This document shows, piece by piece, positions 7,624 through 15,358 of a stretch of DNA of 35,208 bases. The notes under the pieces are model-generated. The model worked only from the letters and a program-made list of their open reading frames with translations, ran no database searches and was not told the DNA's origin. The stretch comes from Anaerolineae bacterium (lineage in GTDB: Bacteria > Chloroflexota > Anaerolineae > B4-G1): contig JAUWNP010000025.1 in the NCBI GenBank assembly GCA_030612585.1, forward strand, positions 1 to 35,208. Direction: 5' to 3'. Position numbers and translations under genes: made by a program. Positions within the stretch are counted from its first letter, which is position 1. The number at the start of each line of letters is the position of its first letter.

Positions 7624-7652
7624 TTGACAAATCAGGCAGAAGCGGGTATTAT
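7624..7652 (+). promoter_or_regulatory. Promoter of the aroH-pheA-aroF-tyrA operon
   Basis: A perfect TTGACA (7624-7629), a 17-base spacer and TATTAT (7647-7652). Transcription would start near 7659, about 58 bases before the leader ORF and about 250 bases before aroH. The -35 region lies about 60 bases from that of the divergent LysM promoter. Confidence 0.75.
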
Positions 7653-7716
7653 CACATCTGATCTAGAACTCTAACTGTGTCGGTCCTTGTCGATTCTACT
7701 GGATGGGATTACGTAG

Positions 7717-7818
7717 ATGATGTGTCGGCAGTATAAAACCAACTTTACCTATCCCTGCTTTTGGTATTGCAGTCCATCTGCGAGACGATTGCTTCACGAT
7801 GGGAGGAAGTCGGCGTAG
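7717..7818 (+). CDS. Aromatic leader peptide (attenuator)
   Basis: A 33-residue ORF in the leader of the aromatic operon, starting with two ATGs (7717 and 7720) and ending at TAG 7816-7818. Between codons 6 and 17 it has Tyr (7732), Phe (7744), Tyr (7750), Phe (7759), Trp (7762) and Tyr (7765): six aromatic codons in twelve, with YKTNFTYPCFWYC readable. Aromatic residues are otherwise absent. A purine-rich GGATGGG (7701-7707) precedes it at plausible spacing. Its place between a strong promoter and an intrinsic terminator ahead of chorismate mutase, prephenate dehydratase, DAHP synthase and prephenate dehydrogenase is what a trp/phe-type attenuation leader requires. Stalling at these codons when charged aromatic tRNAs are scarce would prevent termination. 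The sequence pattern is direct; the mechanism is inferred. Confidence 0.75.
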   Translation: MMCRQYKTNFTYPCFWYCSPSARRLLHDGRKSA

Positions 7819-7861
7819 GACAGGCAACAAGGCTGACGAGAACGACGCAAAGACGTGGAGC
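7791..7861 (+). promoter_or_regulatory. Candidate antiterminator pairing in the aromatic leader
   Basis: GCTTCACG (7791-7798, inside the leader ORF just after the aromatic codons) can pair with CGTGGAGC (7854-7861) over eight positions with one G-U pair. The latter is the 5' arm of the downstream terminator, so the two folds exclude each other. CCATC (7774-7778) can pair with GATGG (7798-7802) as an early hairpin. Together these give the alternative pairings expected of ribosome-mediated attenuation. Confidence 0.55.
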
Positions 7862-7880
7862 AACCCGCTCCACGTTTTTT
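7853..7880 (+). terminator. Intrinsic terminator (attenuator) before aroH
   Basis: ACGTGGAGC (7853-7861) and GCTCCACGT (7867-7875) form a perfect 9-bp stem with a 5-base loop, directly followed by a run of six T (7875-7880). It lies between the leader peptide stop and the aroH ribosome-binding site, 28 bases before the aroH ATG. A terminator ahead of the first structural gene implies attenuation. Confidence 0.9.
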
Positions 7881-7907
7881 GTTATACCTGTAGGGAGGAT
7901 GAGGAAG

Positions 7908-8282
7908 ATGATCTGTCGCGGCATTCGCGGCGCCACCGGCGTGGACATCAACGCTGCCGTCGCCATCATCACGGCGACGCGCGAGTTATTGGAGCGGATC
8001 GTCGCTGCCAACGACTTGCTGGTCGAGGACGTGATCAGCGTGATCTTCACCGCCACGCCCGATCTGGACGCAGCCTACCCGGCGCGCGCCGCCCGCGAGA
8101 TGGGCTGGATGAACACACCACTACTGTGCATGCAGGAGATGGTGGTCGCGGGCAGTCTACCACGCTGCATCCGGGTGCTGGTACTCTGGAACACCGATCT
8201 GTCCCCTGACCAGGTCCGGCATGTGTACCTGGGTAGAGCCCGCGCCTTACGACCCGATTTGTTGGAGGAGGGAGAAAAATGA
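7908..8282 (+). CDS. aroH: Chorismate mutase, AroH type
   Basis: A 124-residue monofunctional chorismate mutase of the trimeric AroH fold, converting chorismate to prephenate. It shows the family's N-terminal MICRGIRGATGVDINAAVAI, the central IISVIFTATPDL-like strand (seen as VISVIFTATPDLDAAYPARA) with the catalytic-pocket Arg in ARAAREMGW, and the C-terminal segment RCIRVLVLWNT followed by HVYLGRARALRPD. The ATG at 7908 is preferred to the ATG at 7899 because GGAGG (7894-7898) is then 9 bases upstream and the protein begins like its relatives. Its stop overlaps the pheA start (ATGA), so the two are translationally coupled. It is the first structural gene behind the aromatic leader and attenuator. 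Confidence 0.93.
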   Translation: MICRGIRGATGVDINAAVAIITATRELLERIVAANDLLVEDVISVIFTATPDLDAAYPARAAREMGWMNTPLLCMQEMVVAGSLPRCIRVLVLWNTDLSPDQVRHVYLGRARALRPDLLEEGEK

Positions 8283-9130
8283 CCAAAGTGGTATTTCAAG
8301 GCATTGCTGGGGCCTATTCGGAGGAGGCCATCCGTCAGTTCTTCGGCCCGGAGATAGAGAGCGTGCCTTGTAGAACGCTGGCCGACATATTCTTTGCCGT
8401 GGAAAACAGCGCTGCCAATTATGGGATGCTGCCGGTGGAGAACGCCGTCGCTGGCTCCGTAACTCGGTCCTATGAGTTGCTGGTGGATCACGACCTGCGC
8501 ATCTATGCCGAAGTGATCCTGCACGTGGGGCACATGTTACTTGCTCTCCCTGGCACCAAATTGACTGACCTGAAGCGCGTGCGGTCGCACCCGCAGGCGC
8601 TGGCCCAGTGCCAGCGCTACCTGGGACGCCATGGGTTGGAGCCTGAACCCACGTTCGATACCGCTGGCAGCGCCCGCGACCTGGCGGCCGACCCGGAACC
8701 TGGTATCGCCGTAATTGCCAGCGAATTGGCCGCCGAGCTATATAGCCTGGAGATCCTCGACCGCGGCATTGAGGATTTTCCTTTCAACTACACACGCTTC
8801 TTCGTTATTGGTCTGGAAGATCCGCCTCGCGCGCAGCGAAACAAGACTTCCCTCGTCTTCACCACCCCTCACCAACCAGGCGTGTTGTACAAGTGCATGG
8901 GGAATTTTGCCAAACGGGGTATCAACCTCACCAAGATCGAGTCGCGCCCACGCCTCAACCGGCCCTGGCAGTACATCTTTTACCTGGACTTTGAGGGACA
9001 CTGCCGGGACCCAGAGTGCGAAGCGGCCATCATGGGATTGCTAAGGTGCTCCTCGTTCGTCAAATTGCTGGGCTCCTACCCGGCCGCCACGACCCCCGTG
9101 CCCGATGACGAGGCTATGGCGTTAGAGTAA
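8279..9130 (+). CDS. pheA: Prephenate dehydratase
   Basis: A 283-residue monofunctional prephenate dehydratase making phenylpyruvate, the committed Phe step. The N-terminal catalytic part (about 1-185) starts KVVFQGIAGAYSEEAI and shows YGMLPVENAVAGSVTRSYEL and the catalytic NYTRFFVIG. A C-terminal ACT domain (about 195-270) carries HQPGVLYKCMGNFAKRGINL and the ESRP motif, which in this family bind phenylalanine for feedback inhibition. No chorismate mutase domain is fused, consistent with a separate aroH four bases of overlap upstream. aroF follows after 23 bases. Confidence 0.95.
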   Translation: MTKVVFQGIAGAYSEEAIRQFFGPEIESVPCRTLADIFFAVENSAANYGMLPVENAVAGSVTRSYELLVDHDLRIYAEVILHVGHMLLALPGTKLTDLKRVRSHPQALAQCQRYLGRHGLEPEPTFDTAGSARDLAADPEPGIAVIASELAAELYSLEILDRGIEDFPFNYTRFFVIGLEDPPRAQRNKTSLVFTTPHQPGVLYKCMGNFAKRGINLTKIESRPRLNRPWQYIFYLDFEGHCRDPECEAAIMGLLRCSSFVKLLGSYPAATTPVPDDEAMALE

Positions 9131-9153
9131 GCCACGCATAAGGAGATGAGTGT

Positions 9154-10167
9154 ATGATTATCATAATGAAGCAAGGTGCGACCGGCGCGCAGATTGTCAA
9201 TGTCACCGCCCGCATTGAGCAGTTGGGCTGCCGGACGCACATCTCAGAAGGGGAGGAACGCACCATCATCGGCGTCATCGGCAACGGCCGCCCGCTGGAT
9301 CGTGAGCAAATCGAACGAATGGCCGGTGTCGAGCGGACGGTGCCCATCCTGCGCGCCTTCAAGCTGGCCGGCCGGGAGTTCCACCCGCAAGATACCATCG
9401 TCACAGTCAACGAGGTTTCAATCGGCGGCAAACGGTTAGTCGTGATGGCCGGCCCGTGCGCCATTGAGAGCCGCGATCAACTGCTGGAAACCGCGCGTGC
9501 CGTGAAGGAAGCAGGAGCCCTCGTGCTGCGTGGTGGGGCCTTCAAACCGCGCACGTCTCCGTACAGTTTCCAGGGATTGGGTGAGGAGGGACTGCGGCTC
9601 CTGGCCGAGGCGCGTGAGGAGACAGGGCTTCCAGTCGTCACCGAAGTGATGGATCCACAGATGGTGCCGCTGGTCACCACCTACGCCGACATCCTTCAGG
9701 TTGGCGCACGAAATATGCAGAACTACGCCCTGTTGCACGCCATTGGTGAGGCGCAGTGGCCGGTGCTACTTAAGCGCGGCATGATGTCCACTATCGAGGA
9801 GTTACTGATGGCGGCCGAGTATATCCTCTCACACGGCAACGACCACGTCATTCTGTGTGAACGCGGCATCCGCACGTTTGAACCCTACACTCGCAACACG
9901 CTTGACATCAGCGCTGTGCCGTTGCTCAAGCAACTCAGCCACCTGCCGGTCGTCGTGGACCCCAGCCACGGGACGGGCAAGTGGGAACTGGTGGAGCCGG
10001 TCTCGCGGGCAGCGGTGGCTGCCGGAGCCGATGGGCTGATCGTCGAGGTGCATCCTCACCCCGAACAGGCTCTCTCGGACGGCGCGCAGTCCCTCAAGCC
10101 GGCACGTTTCACCACACTGATGCAGGGTCTGCGGCCCGTGGCCGAAGCGGTCGGGAGGGTACTGTGA
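9154..10167 (+). CDS. aroF: 3-Deoxy-7-phosphoheptulonate (DAHP) synthase, type I-beta
   Basis: The first enzyme of the shikimate pathway, condensing phosphoenolpyruvate and erythrose 4-phosphate. It has 337 residues. An N-terminal ferredoxin-like regulatory domain (about 1-75, starting [14 protein letters not shown]), as in Thermotoga-type enzymes, probably gives Tyr/Phe feedback. The TIM-barrel catalytic domain (about 95-335) has [57 protein letters not shown] and [15 protein letters not shown], with metal and PEP-binding residues present. AAGGAG at 9140-9145 lies 8 bases before the ATG. Its stop overlaps the tyrA GTG start. Control by the upstream attenuator would place pathway entry under the level of charged aromatic tRNA. 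Confidence 0.95.
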   Translation: MIIIMKQGATGAQIVNVTARIEQLGCRTHISEGEERTIIGVIGNGRPLDREQIERMAGVERTVPILRAFKLAGREFHPQDTIVTVNEVSIGGKRLVVMAGPCAIESRDQLLETARAVKEAGALVLRGGAFKPRTSPYSFQGLGEEGLRLLAEAREETGLPVVTEVMDPQMVPLVTTYADILQVGARNMQNYALLHAIGEAQWPVLLKRGMMSTIEELLMAAEYILSHGNDHVILCERGIRTFEPYTRNTLDISAVPLLKQLSHLPVVVDPSHGTGKWELVEPVSRAAVAAGADGLIVEVHPHPEQALSDGAQSLKPARFTTLMQGLRPVAEAVGRVL

Positions 10168-11024
10168 AAGAATTGGCAGACGCGCAAGTCACCATCGTCG
10201 GGCTGGGGCTGATGGGCGGCTCGTTGGCCGGGGCGCTGCGCGGGCACTGCCGGGCCGTCGCCGGTGTGGCACGACGTCCAGGGACGATTGAGACAGCGTT
10301 GGCACGTGGCCTGATTGACCGGGGCACAACCGACCTGGCACACGGCATACGTGAGGCAGATGTAGTCGTCCTGGCGACGCCTGTGCGCGTCATCATGCAG
10401 CAATTGGCCGAGATCGGGCCGCTCTTGCCCGAGGGATGCCTGCTGATGGACCTGGGCAGCACCAAGTCTCAGATCGTCTCAGCGATGGCGCGACTTCCCG
10501 ACCACGTTCAGCCGCTGGGTGGACACCCGATGTGCGGCAAGGAGGTATCGGGAATCGAAGCGGCAGACCCCGCGCTCTACCAGGGCTGCACTTTTATTCT
10601 CACACCACTGCCGCGCACATCGGAGGCGGCGCTGTCGCTGGGCCGCGCGCTGGCCGAAGCCGTCGGCGCGCGCCCGCTGGTGCTCGAACCAGAATGCCAG
10701 GACTTCCTGGTCGCCACCGTCAGTCACCTGCCCTACCTGCTGGCCTGCGCTATGGTCAACACCGCCGATGCCAAGACCTCTCCCGATCCGGCGGCCTGGG
10801 AGATTGTGGCGGGCAGCTTCCGCGACACATCGCGCGTCGCCGCCAGCGACGTGACCATGATGACCGACATCCTGTTGACCAACCGAGAGAAGGTGCTGGA
10901 GGCACTGGATACGTATCAGGCACAACTGCGCGACCTGACCTGTCTCGTCGAGACAGGCGACGAAGAGATGCTGAGAACCACACTGAGCACCATCCGCGCG
11001 AAGCGAAAGGAGATGTTCCCTTGA
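10164..11024 (+). CDS. tyrA: Prephenate dehydrogenase
   Basis: A 286-residue NAD(P)-dependent oxidoreductase converting prephenate to 4-hydroxyphenylpyruvate, the Tyr branch. The Rossmann motif [20 protein letters not shown] is near the N-terminus, followed by [30 protein letters not shown] and the conserved substrate-site motif [20 protein letters not shown]. An all-helical dimerisation part completes the protein ([13 protein letters not shown]). No fused mutase or ACT domain is seen. The GTG at 10164 was chosen because it overlaps the aroF stop (GTGA), follows GGGAGGG, and puts the Rossmann motif where it belongs; the open frame further upstream is a shadow of aroF. It is the last gene before a new promoter. 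Confidence 0.94.
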   Translation: MKELADAQVTIVGLGLMGGSLAGALRGHCRAVAGVARRPGTIETALARGLIDRGTTDLAHGIREADVVVLATPVRVIMQQLAEIGPLLPEGCLLMDLGSTKSQIVSAMARLPDHVQPLGGHPMCGKEVSGIEAADPALYQGCTFILTPLPRTSEAALSLGRALAEAVGARPLVLEPECQDFLVATVSHLPYLLACAMVNTADAKTSPDPAAWEIVAGSFRDTSRVAASDVTMMTDILLTNREKVLEALDTYQAQLRDLTCLVETGDEEMLRTTLSTIRAKRKEMFP

Positions 11025-11038
11025 GCCACCACCTGGGA

Positions 11039-11067
11039 TTGACATTCTGCCGCAGGCATGATATGAT
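11039..11067 (+). promoter_or_regulatory. Promoter for the SAM-riboswitch transcript
   Basis: A perfect TTGACA (11039-11044), a 17-base spacer and TATGAT (11062-11067). It begins 14 bases after the tyrA stop and directs transcription into the riboswitch starting near 11075. Confidence 0.8.
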
Positions 11068-11103
11068 CTCCGCCGATCAACTGAATACCATTGGATGAGA
11101 GTC

Positions 11104-11224
11104 TTCTTATCAAGAGAGGTGGAGGGACCGGCCCTGTGAAACCTCGGCAACCAGGCTGCGCGATGAAGCGCAAGCCATGGTGCCAATTCCGGCAGAACCT
11201 CAGTGGGGTTCTGGAAGATGAGAA
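11104..11224 (+). promoter_or_regulatory. SAM-I (S-box) riboswitch
   Basis: A canonical S-box aptamer. P1 pairs TTCTTATC (11104-11111) with GATGAGAA (11217-11224). Between them are the conserved AAGAGAGGTGGAGGGACCGG, CCCTGTGAAACCTCGGCAAC and CATGGTGCCAATTCCGGCAG blocks, and a P4 hairpin GAACCTCAGTGGGGTTC. A terminator-like hairpin follows. SAM binding should reduce transcription of the genes downstream, beginning with cystathionine gamma-synthase and aspartate kinase. The short ORF overlapping this element (11091-11327) is not a gene. Confidence 0.95.
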
Positions 11225-11239
11225 CATTGCGCCAGCATC

Positions 11240-11276
11240 AGTGCCTCTTCAAGAATTCCCGCTGAAGAGGCACTTT
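11240..11276 (+). terminator. Intrinsic terminator of the SAM riboswitch
   Basis: AGTGCCTCTTCA (11240-11251) and TGAAGAGGCACT (11263-11274) form a perfect 12-bp stem with an 11-base loop, followed by TTT and a pyrimidine-rich stretch. It sits directly after the SAM aptamer, as the expression platform would. The T-run is short. Confidence 0.75.
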
Positions 11277-11351
11277 CAGTTCCTCTTGGTTCCTCTCCTG
11301 ACAAGCAAGCCCCAGCCAATCTGGTAAAAACCGACTGAGAGGAGATCTGCC

Positions 11352-12533
11352 ATGACCAATGGTTTTTCGACCCAAGCCGTGCACGCCGGCGAGGAGAAGC
11401 GCAAGCCCTACGGCGCGCTGACCGTGCCCATCGTCCAGACCTCGACCTACACCTTTGAGGACACCGCCGAGATCCTAGAGTTCGTGCGGCGCAAGGAGGC
11501 TGGTGAATCCAAGGTAAGGGAGGAGTATGGGCGCTACGGCAACCCGACCCAATCCACCGTGGAGCGCAAGCTCGCTATCCTGGAAGGCGGCGAGAAGGCT
11601 GTGCTCTTCGCCACGGGGATGAGCGCCATCACCACCACGTTGCTCACCCTGCTCTCCGGCAGCGATCACCTGATCCTGGTCAGTGGCGTTTACCGCCGCA
11701 CGCGGGAGTTCGCCACCAGCTACCTAGAGCGGTGGGGAATCGAGATGTCCGAAGTGCCTATCGACGATCCTGACGCCCTGGCCGCGGCGGTCCGCCCCAA
11801 CACACGGATGATCTTTTCCGAAACACCGACCAACCCCTACCTGCGCATCATTGACCTGGCGAAAATGGTCGAGATCGCCAAGCAGCATGACATCATCACT
11901 GCCATTGACAGCACCTTCGCCACGCCGATCAACCTGCGCCCGCTGGAACACGGGCTCGACCTGGTGATCCACAGCGCGACCAAGTACCTGGGCGGCCACA
12001 ACGACCTGTTGGCCGGTGTGGTGGTCGGCTCCGAAGAACTCTTATCCAAAATCGAGGAGGTGCGCGGAGTATTGGGTGGCGTAGGCAGCCCCCACGACGC
12101 CTACCTGCTCCTGCGCGGCGTAAAGACGCTCGACCTGCGCGTCCGTCGCCAGAACGAGAATGGGTTGAAGGTCGCCCGGTTCCTGGAGGATCACCCCGGT
12201 ATCGCGCGCGTCTACTACCCCGGCCTGGATAGCCACCCCGACTACGAGGTTGCGCAGCGGCAGATGACGGGGTTTGGCGGCGTGGTCAGTTTCGAGGTGG
12301 CCGGCGACAAGGAGACGGCGAGCCGGTTTATGGACCGCTTGCAGTTGCCCTACATCGGACCCACGCTGGGTGGCGTCGAAGGCATCGCCCAGCAGCAGGC
12401 TATTTTCGTCTCGCTGGATCCCGAGAAGCGCCGGGAGGCGGGCATCGCCGACACGCTGGTGCGCTATGCGCTGGGCATCGAGGACGCCGACGACATCATC
12501 GCCGACCTGGGACAGGCGTTAGCGGGAATCTAG
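11352..12533 (+). CDS. Cystathionine gamma-synthase (PLP-dependent, Cys/Met metabolism family)
   Basis: A 393-residue PLP enzyme of the Cys/Met metabolism family, probably joining an activated homoserine ester to cysteine (or sulfide) in methionine synthesis. It has YGRYGNPTQSTVE, FATGMSAITTTLL, FSETPTNPYLRIID and the PLP lysine in HSATKYLGGHNDLLAG (about residue 208). Several stretches (TPTNP-LR, FATP-N, HSATKY-GGHND-LAG) recall plant-type cystathionine gamma-synthase more than the lyases. O-acylhomoserine sulfhydrylase or methionine gamma-lyase cannot be excluded. The ATG at 11352 follows GAGAGGAG by 7 bases. Control by the SAM-I riboswitch directly upstream supports a role in methionine synthesis. 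Aspartate kinase, its pathway entry enzyme, follows after 18 bases. Confidence 0.88.
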   Translation: MTNGFSTQAVHAGEEKRKPYGALTVPIVQTSTYTFEDTAEILEFVRRKEAGESKVREEYGRYGNPTQSTVERKLAILEGGEKAVLFATGMSAITTTLLTLLSGSDHLILVSGVYRRTREFATSYLERWGIEMSEVPIDDPDALAAAVRPNTRMIFSETPTNPYLRIIDLAKMVEIAKQHDIITAIDSTFATPINLRPLEHGLDLVIHSATKYLGGHNDLLAGVVVGSEELLSKIEEVRGVLGGVGSPHDAYLLLRGVKTLDLRVRRQNENGLKVARFLEDHPGIARVYYPGLDSHPDYEVAQRQMTGFGGVVSFEVAGDKETASRFMDRLQLPYIGPTLGGVEGIAQQQAIFVSLDPEKRREAGIADTLVRYALGIEDADDIIADLGQALAGI

Positions 12534-12551
12534 AGTGATACAGGAGGGCCT

Positions 12552-13973
12552 ATGATCGTACACAAATTCGGGGGCACCTCGGTGGGGGATGCTGAACGGT
12601 TCGCCAACGTCGCCAGCATCGTGATCGAGCACCACAGCAAGGCGGATGGCGAGACGGTGGTCGTCGTCTCGGCGATGAGCGGCGTGACCAACCAACTGAT
12701 CGCCGGGGCGCGGGCTGCTGCCGAGGGCAGGGACACCGTCTACCGTGAGATCAAGGCCGGGTTGCTGACCAAGCATCTCGACATCGTCGAGGCCTTGCTG
12801 AACCACAGCCCGGAGCGGTTGGACGTGGGTGGCTTGGTCGAGGACCGGTTGCACGAGCTGGAGCGGCTGTACCGCAGCGTCGCCGTGCTGGGCGAGCTGA
12901 CCGCTCGCGGCCGCGACGTGGTCACGTCCTTCGGCGAGCAGCTCTCGGTCAACATCCTGGCCGCCGTGCTGCGGGAGCGGGGCGTGCGCGCCCAGGCGAT
13001 CAACGCGACCGAGCTGATCGTCACCGACGACGACTTTGGCAAGGCGAAACCGTTGATGGACCAGACGCGCCAGCGGCTAGAGCAGCGGGTCAAGCCATTG
13101 ATCGAGCGGGGCGTGATCCCCATCATCACCGGCTATATCGGCGCGACCGAGCAGGGCGTGACCACCACGCTGGGCCGCGGCGGCAGCGACTACACGGCCG
13201 CTATCGTCGGCGCGGCGCTGGGAGCCGACGAGGTGTGGATCTGGAGCGACGTGGACGGCATCCTGACCGCCGATCCCAACATCGTCCCCCAGGCCCGCAC
13301 GCTGACCGAGCTCTCTTACGCCGAAGCCGCCGACCTGGCCTACTTCGGCGCCGAGGTGCTTCATCCCAAGACGATCCGTCCTGTCACCGAGAGCGGCATC
13401 CCCCTACGCTGCGTCAACAGCTTCAACCCTACACACCCCGGCACGCTGATCGTCGAGATGCCCAGCCCCGACCGGGAACTGCTGCCGGCCATCATCTCCA
13501 CCACTGGCCTGAGCCTGATCGCCGTGGGCGGTCAGGACGACAAGTGGACGCTTCAGATGGCCGCCCGCGCGCTGCAACGCCTCAGCGAGGCGGGTGTCGA
13601 CGTGCTGATGTTCTCGCAATCTCTTTCCGAGCACAACCTGAACCTGGTGGTGCGCGAACAGGATCAGGTCCACTGCCTGAAAATTCTCTCCCGGGAGTTT
13701 GAGAACGGCGGACAGGCCAATTACAGCCTGGAGACCAAGGAAAAGGTGGCTACGATCTCCGTTGTAGGTGTGCCCGGCTGGAACGATGACCCGACTGGAG
13801 CGGTCGGCGGGATCGTCTCGCACGCCTTCGCCGCGTTGGGCAAGCACGGCACGCGCGTCATCGCCGTGGCCCAGGCGGCGACCGAGTACAGCGTCTCCTT
13901 CTGCATTCCAGAGGATCAGGTCGCCGACACGGTGCGTTTCCTACACCGCGAGCTGGGGCTGGAGGGCAGATGA
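12552..13973 (+). CDS. lysC: Aspartate kinase
   Basis: A 473-residue aspartokinase that phosphorylates aspartate to begin Met, Thr and Lys synthesis. The amino-acid-kinase domain (about 1-300) begins MIVHKFGGTSVGDAERFANV and has VVVVSAMSGVTNQL, TGYIGATEQGVTTTLGRGGSDYTA and VWIWSDVDGILTADPNIVP. Two C-terminal ACT domains (about 320-473) carry GLSLIAVGGQDDKWTLQMAA and KVATISVVGVPGWNDDPTGA, the usual allosteric module. Overall it resembles the kinase half of ThrA-type proteins, but no homoserine dehydrogenase is fused. AGGAGG lies 4 bases before the ATG. It shares the riboswitch transcript with cystathionine gamma-synthase, and its stop overlaps the aroA start (ATGA). Confidence 0.94.
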   Translation: MIVHKFGGTSVGDAERFANVASIVIEHHSKADGETVVVVSAMSGVTNQLIAGARAAAEGRDTVYREIKAGLLTKHLDIVEALLNHSPERLDVGGLVEDRLHELERLYRSVAVLGELTARGRDVVTSFGEQLSVNILAAVLRERGVRAQAINATELIVTDDDFGKAKPLMDQTRQRLEQRVKPLIERGVIPIITGYIGATEQGVTTTLGRGGSDYTAAIVGAALGADEVWIWSDVDGILTADPNIVPQARTLTELSYAEAADLAYFGAEVLHPKTIRPVTESGIPLRCVNSFNPTHPGTLIVEMPSPDRELLPAIISTTGLSLIAVGGQDDKWTLQMAARALQRLSEAGVDVLMFSQSLSEHNLNLVVREQDQVHCLKILSREFENGGQANYSLETKEKVATISVVGVPGWNDDPTGAVGGIVSHAFAALGKHGTRVIAVAQAATEYSVSFCIPEDQVADTVRFLHRELGLEGR

Positions 13974-15271
13974 AGCGACTGATCGTACATCCCAGCGCAC
14001 CGCTGCGCGGGCGTGTGCACGTGCCGGGCGACAAATCCATCTCCCACCGGGCGCTGATGCTGAACAGTCTGACCAGGGGAACCAGCCGCGTCGGCGACTT
14101 TCTCCCCGCCGGCGACTGCCTGGCGACGCTGGCCTGTCTCCGGGCGTTGGGCGTCGAGATCGAAACCCACGACGACACCACCCTGACCGTCCACGGGCGC
14201 GGACTGTGCGGGTTGCAGCCCCCTGTCGCGCCACTGAACTGTGCCCGCTCCGGTACGACGATGCGGTTGCTGGCAGGCATCCTGGCGGGCCAACCGTTCG
14301 CGAGCGTGCTCACCGGCGCTCCGCAGTTGCTCCGCCGCCCGATGCGCCGCGTCGTCGAGCCGCTGCGCCGGATGGGGGCCGAGATCGCGGACACCGACGG
14401 CCACGCACCTCTCACCATTCGTGGGCGACGATTGCGCGGCTGCGATCACACCTTGCCCATCGCCAGCGCCCAGGTCAAGAGCGCTCTGCTCCTGGCCGGG
14501 CTGTACGCCGGCGGCCCCACCACCATCCGCCAGCCCGGCCCCGCCCGCGACCACACCGAGCGTATGCTCGCCGCGATGGGAGCCGCCATCGAGGTAAGCG
14601 GCCTGACCGTCACCCTAGCCCCTAGCCCCTCGTCCCTGGTCCCGCTCTCTTTAACCGTTCCTGGCGACATCTCATCGGCGGCCTTTCCACTGGTCGCGGC
14701 GGCGCTGGTGCCCGGCTCGGAGGTCGCCGTCGAGAATGTGGGCGTCAATCCCACCCGCACAGGGTTGCTGGACGTGCTGCGGACGATGGGGGCCGACGTT
14801 GTGGTGACGAACGAGCGGGAGCAGGGAAACGAGCCGGTGGCCGACGTGACGGTGCGCGCGTCGGGCCTCGTCGGCGTGGAGGTCGGCGGAGACACGGTGG
14901 TGCGGATGATTGACGAGTTTCCGGTGCTGGCAGTTGCCGCGACGCAAGCGCACGGCGCCACCGTCGTGCGCGACGCGGCGGAACTGCGCGTCAAGGAGAC
15001 CGACCGCATCGACGTCCTCGTCACCGAACTGAGGGCGCTGGGCGCGCGCATTGACGCGCTCCCCGATGGGTTTATAATAGAGGGGCCGACCCTGCTGCAC
15101 GGCGCGGTGGTGGACAGCCACGGCGACCACCGGCTGGCGATGGCCCTGGCCGTGGCCAGTCTGGTCGCGGAAGAGGAGGTTGTGATCGAGAACACAGAGT
15201 GCATCGCCGACTCCTTCCCTGGCTTCATCGAATTGATGCGCAGAGTGAGAGCGACGTTTTTCACTACATAG
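13970..15271 (+). CDS. aroA: 3-Phosphoshikimate 1-carboxyvinyltransferase (EPSP synthase)
   Basis: A 433-residue EPSP synthase condensing shikimate 3-phosphate with phosphoenolpyruvate. Family motifs are present: VHVPGDKSISHRALMLNSLT, LNCARSGTTMRLLAG, SAQVKSALLLAGLYA, VPGDISSAAFPLVAAALVPG, EFPVLAVAATQAHG, LRVKETDRIDVLVTELRALG and DSHGDHRLAMALAVA. The pattern of the glyphosate-contact region was not classified. A four-unit 7-base tandem repeat (14613-14640) encodes a Pro/Ser-rich insertion (LAPSPSSLVPL) in the loop before VPGDISSAAF. The start overlaps the aspartate kinase stop by four bases, so aroA is translationally coupled to a methionine-pathway gene. aroE follows after 87 bases. Confidence 0.96.
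   Translation: MKRLIVHPSAPLRGRVHVPGDKSISHRALMLNSLTRGTSRVGDFLPAGDCLATLACLRALGVEIETHDDTTLTVHGRGLCGLQPPVAPLNCARSGTTMRLLAGILAGQPFASVLTGAPQLLRRPMRRVVEPLRRMGAEIADTDGHAPLTIRGRRLRGCDHTLPIASAQVKSALLLAGLYAGGPTTIRQPGPARDHTERMLAAMGAAIEVSGLTVTLAPSPSSLVPLSLTVPGDISSAAFPLVAAALVPGSEVAVENVGVNPTRTGLLDVLRTMGADVVVTNEREQGNEPVADVTVRASGLVGVEVGGDTVVRMIDEFPVLAVAATQAHGATVVRDAAELRVKETDRIDVLVTELRALGARIDALPDGFIIEGPTLLHGAVVDSHGDHRLAMALAVASLVAEEEVVIENTECIADSFPGFIELMRRVRATFFTT
14613..14640. repeat. Heptamer repeat inside aroA
   Basis: Four 7-base units, CCCTAGC, CCCTAGC, CCCTCGT and CCCTGGT, are read in frame as a Pro/Ser-rich loop directly before the conserved VPGDISSAAF motif. Confidence 0.75.
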
Positions 15272-15358
15272 ACACGCGTAACACAGCAAAGAGTGCTGCG
15301 CAGAACGTAGTTACATTTCACGTCTCACGTCAGTCAAGTGGTAATACACGATGTAATA

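Noticed and set aside
7800..7861. Possible cyclic-di-GMP-I type riboswitch (ACGCAAAG word) before aroH
   Set aside because: Only a short word matches and the rest of the consensus is missing. The leader ORF with aromatic codons and the terminator explain the region better.
11091..11327. Short ORF over the SAM-I riboswitch
   Set aside because: The segment is fully explained by the S-box aptamer and terminator, and the frame has no protein features.
12907..12914. GCGGCCGC as proof that the RM system recognises the NotI site
   Set aside because: The octamer is present here and at 29219 and 30336, but presence of a site says nothing about specificity; I note it only as relevant to a test.
13768..14625. 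Open frame of 285 codons spanning the aspartate kinase/aroA junction
   Set aside because: It is out of frame with both well-conserved genes, is Arg/Pro/Ser-rich, and has no family resemblance.
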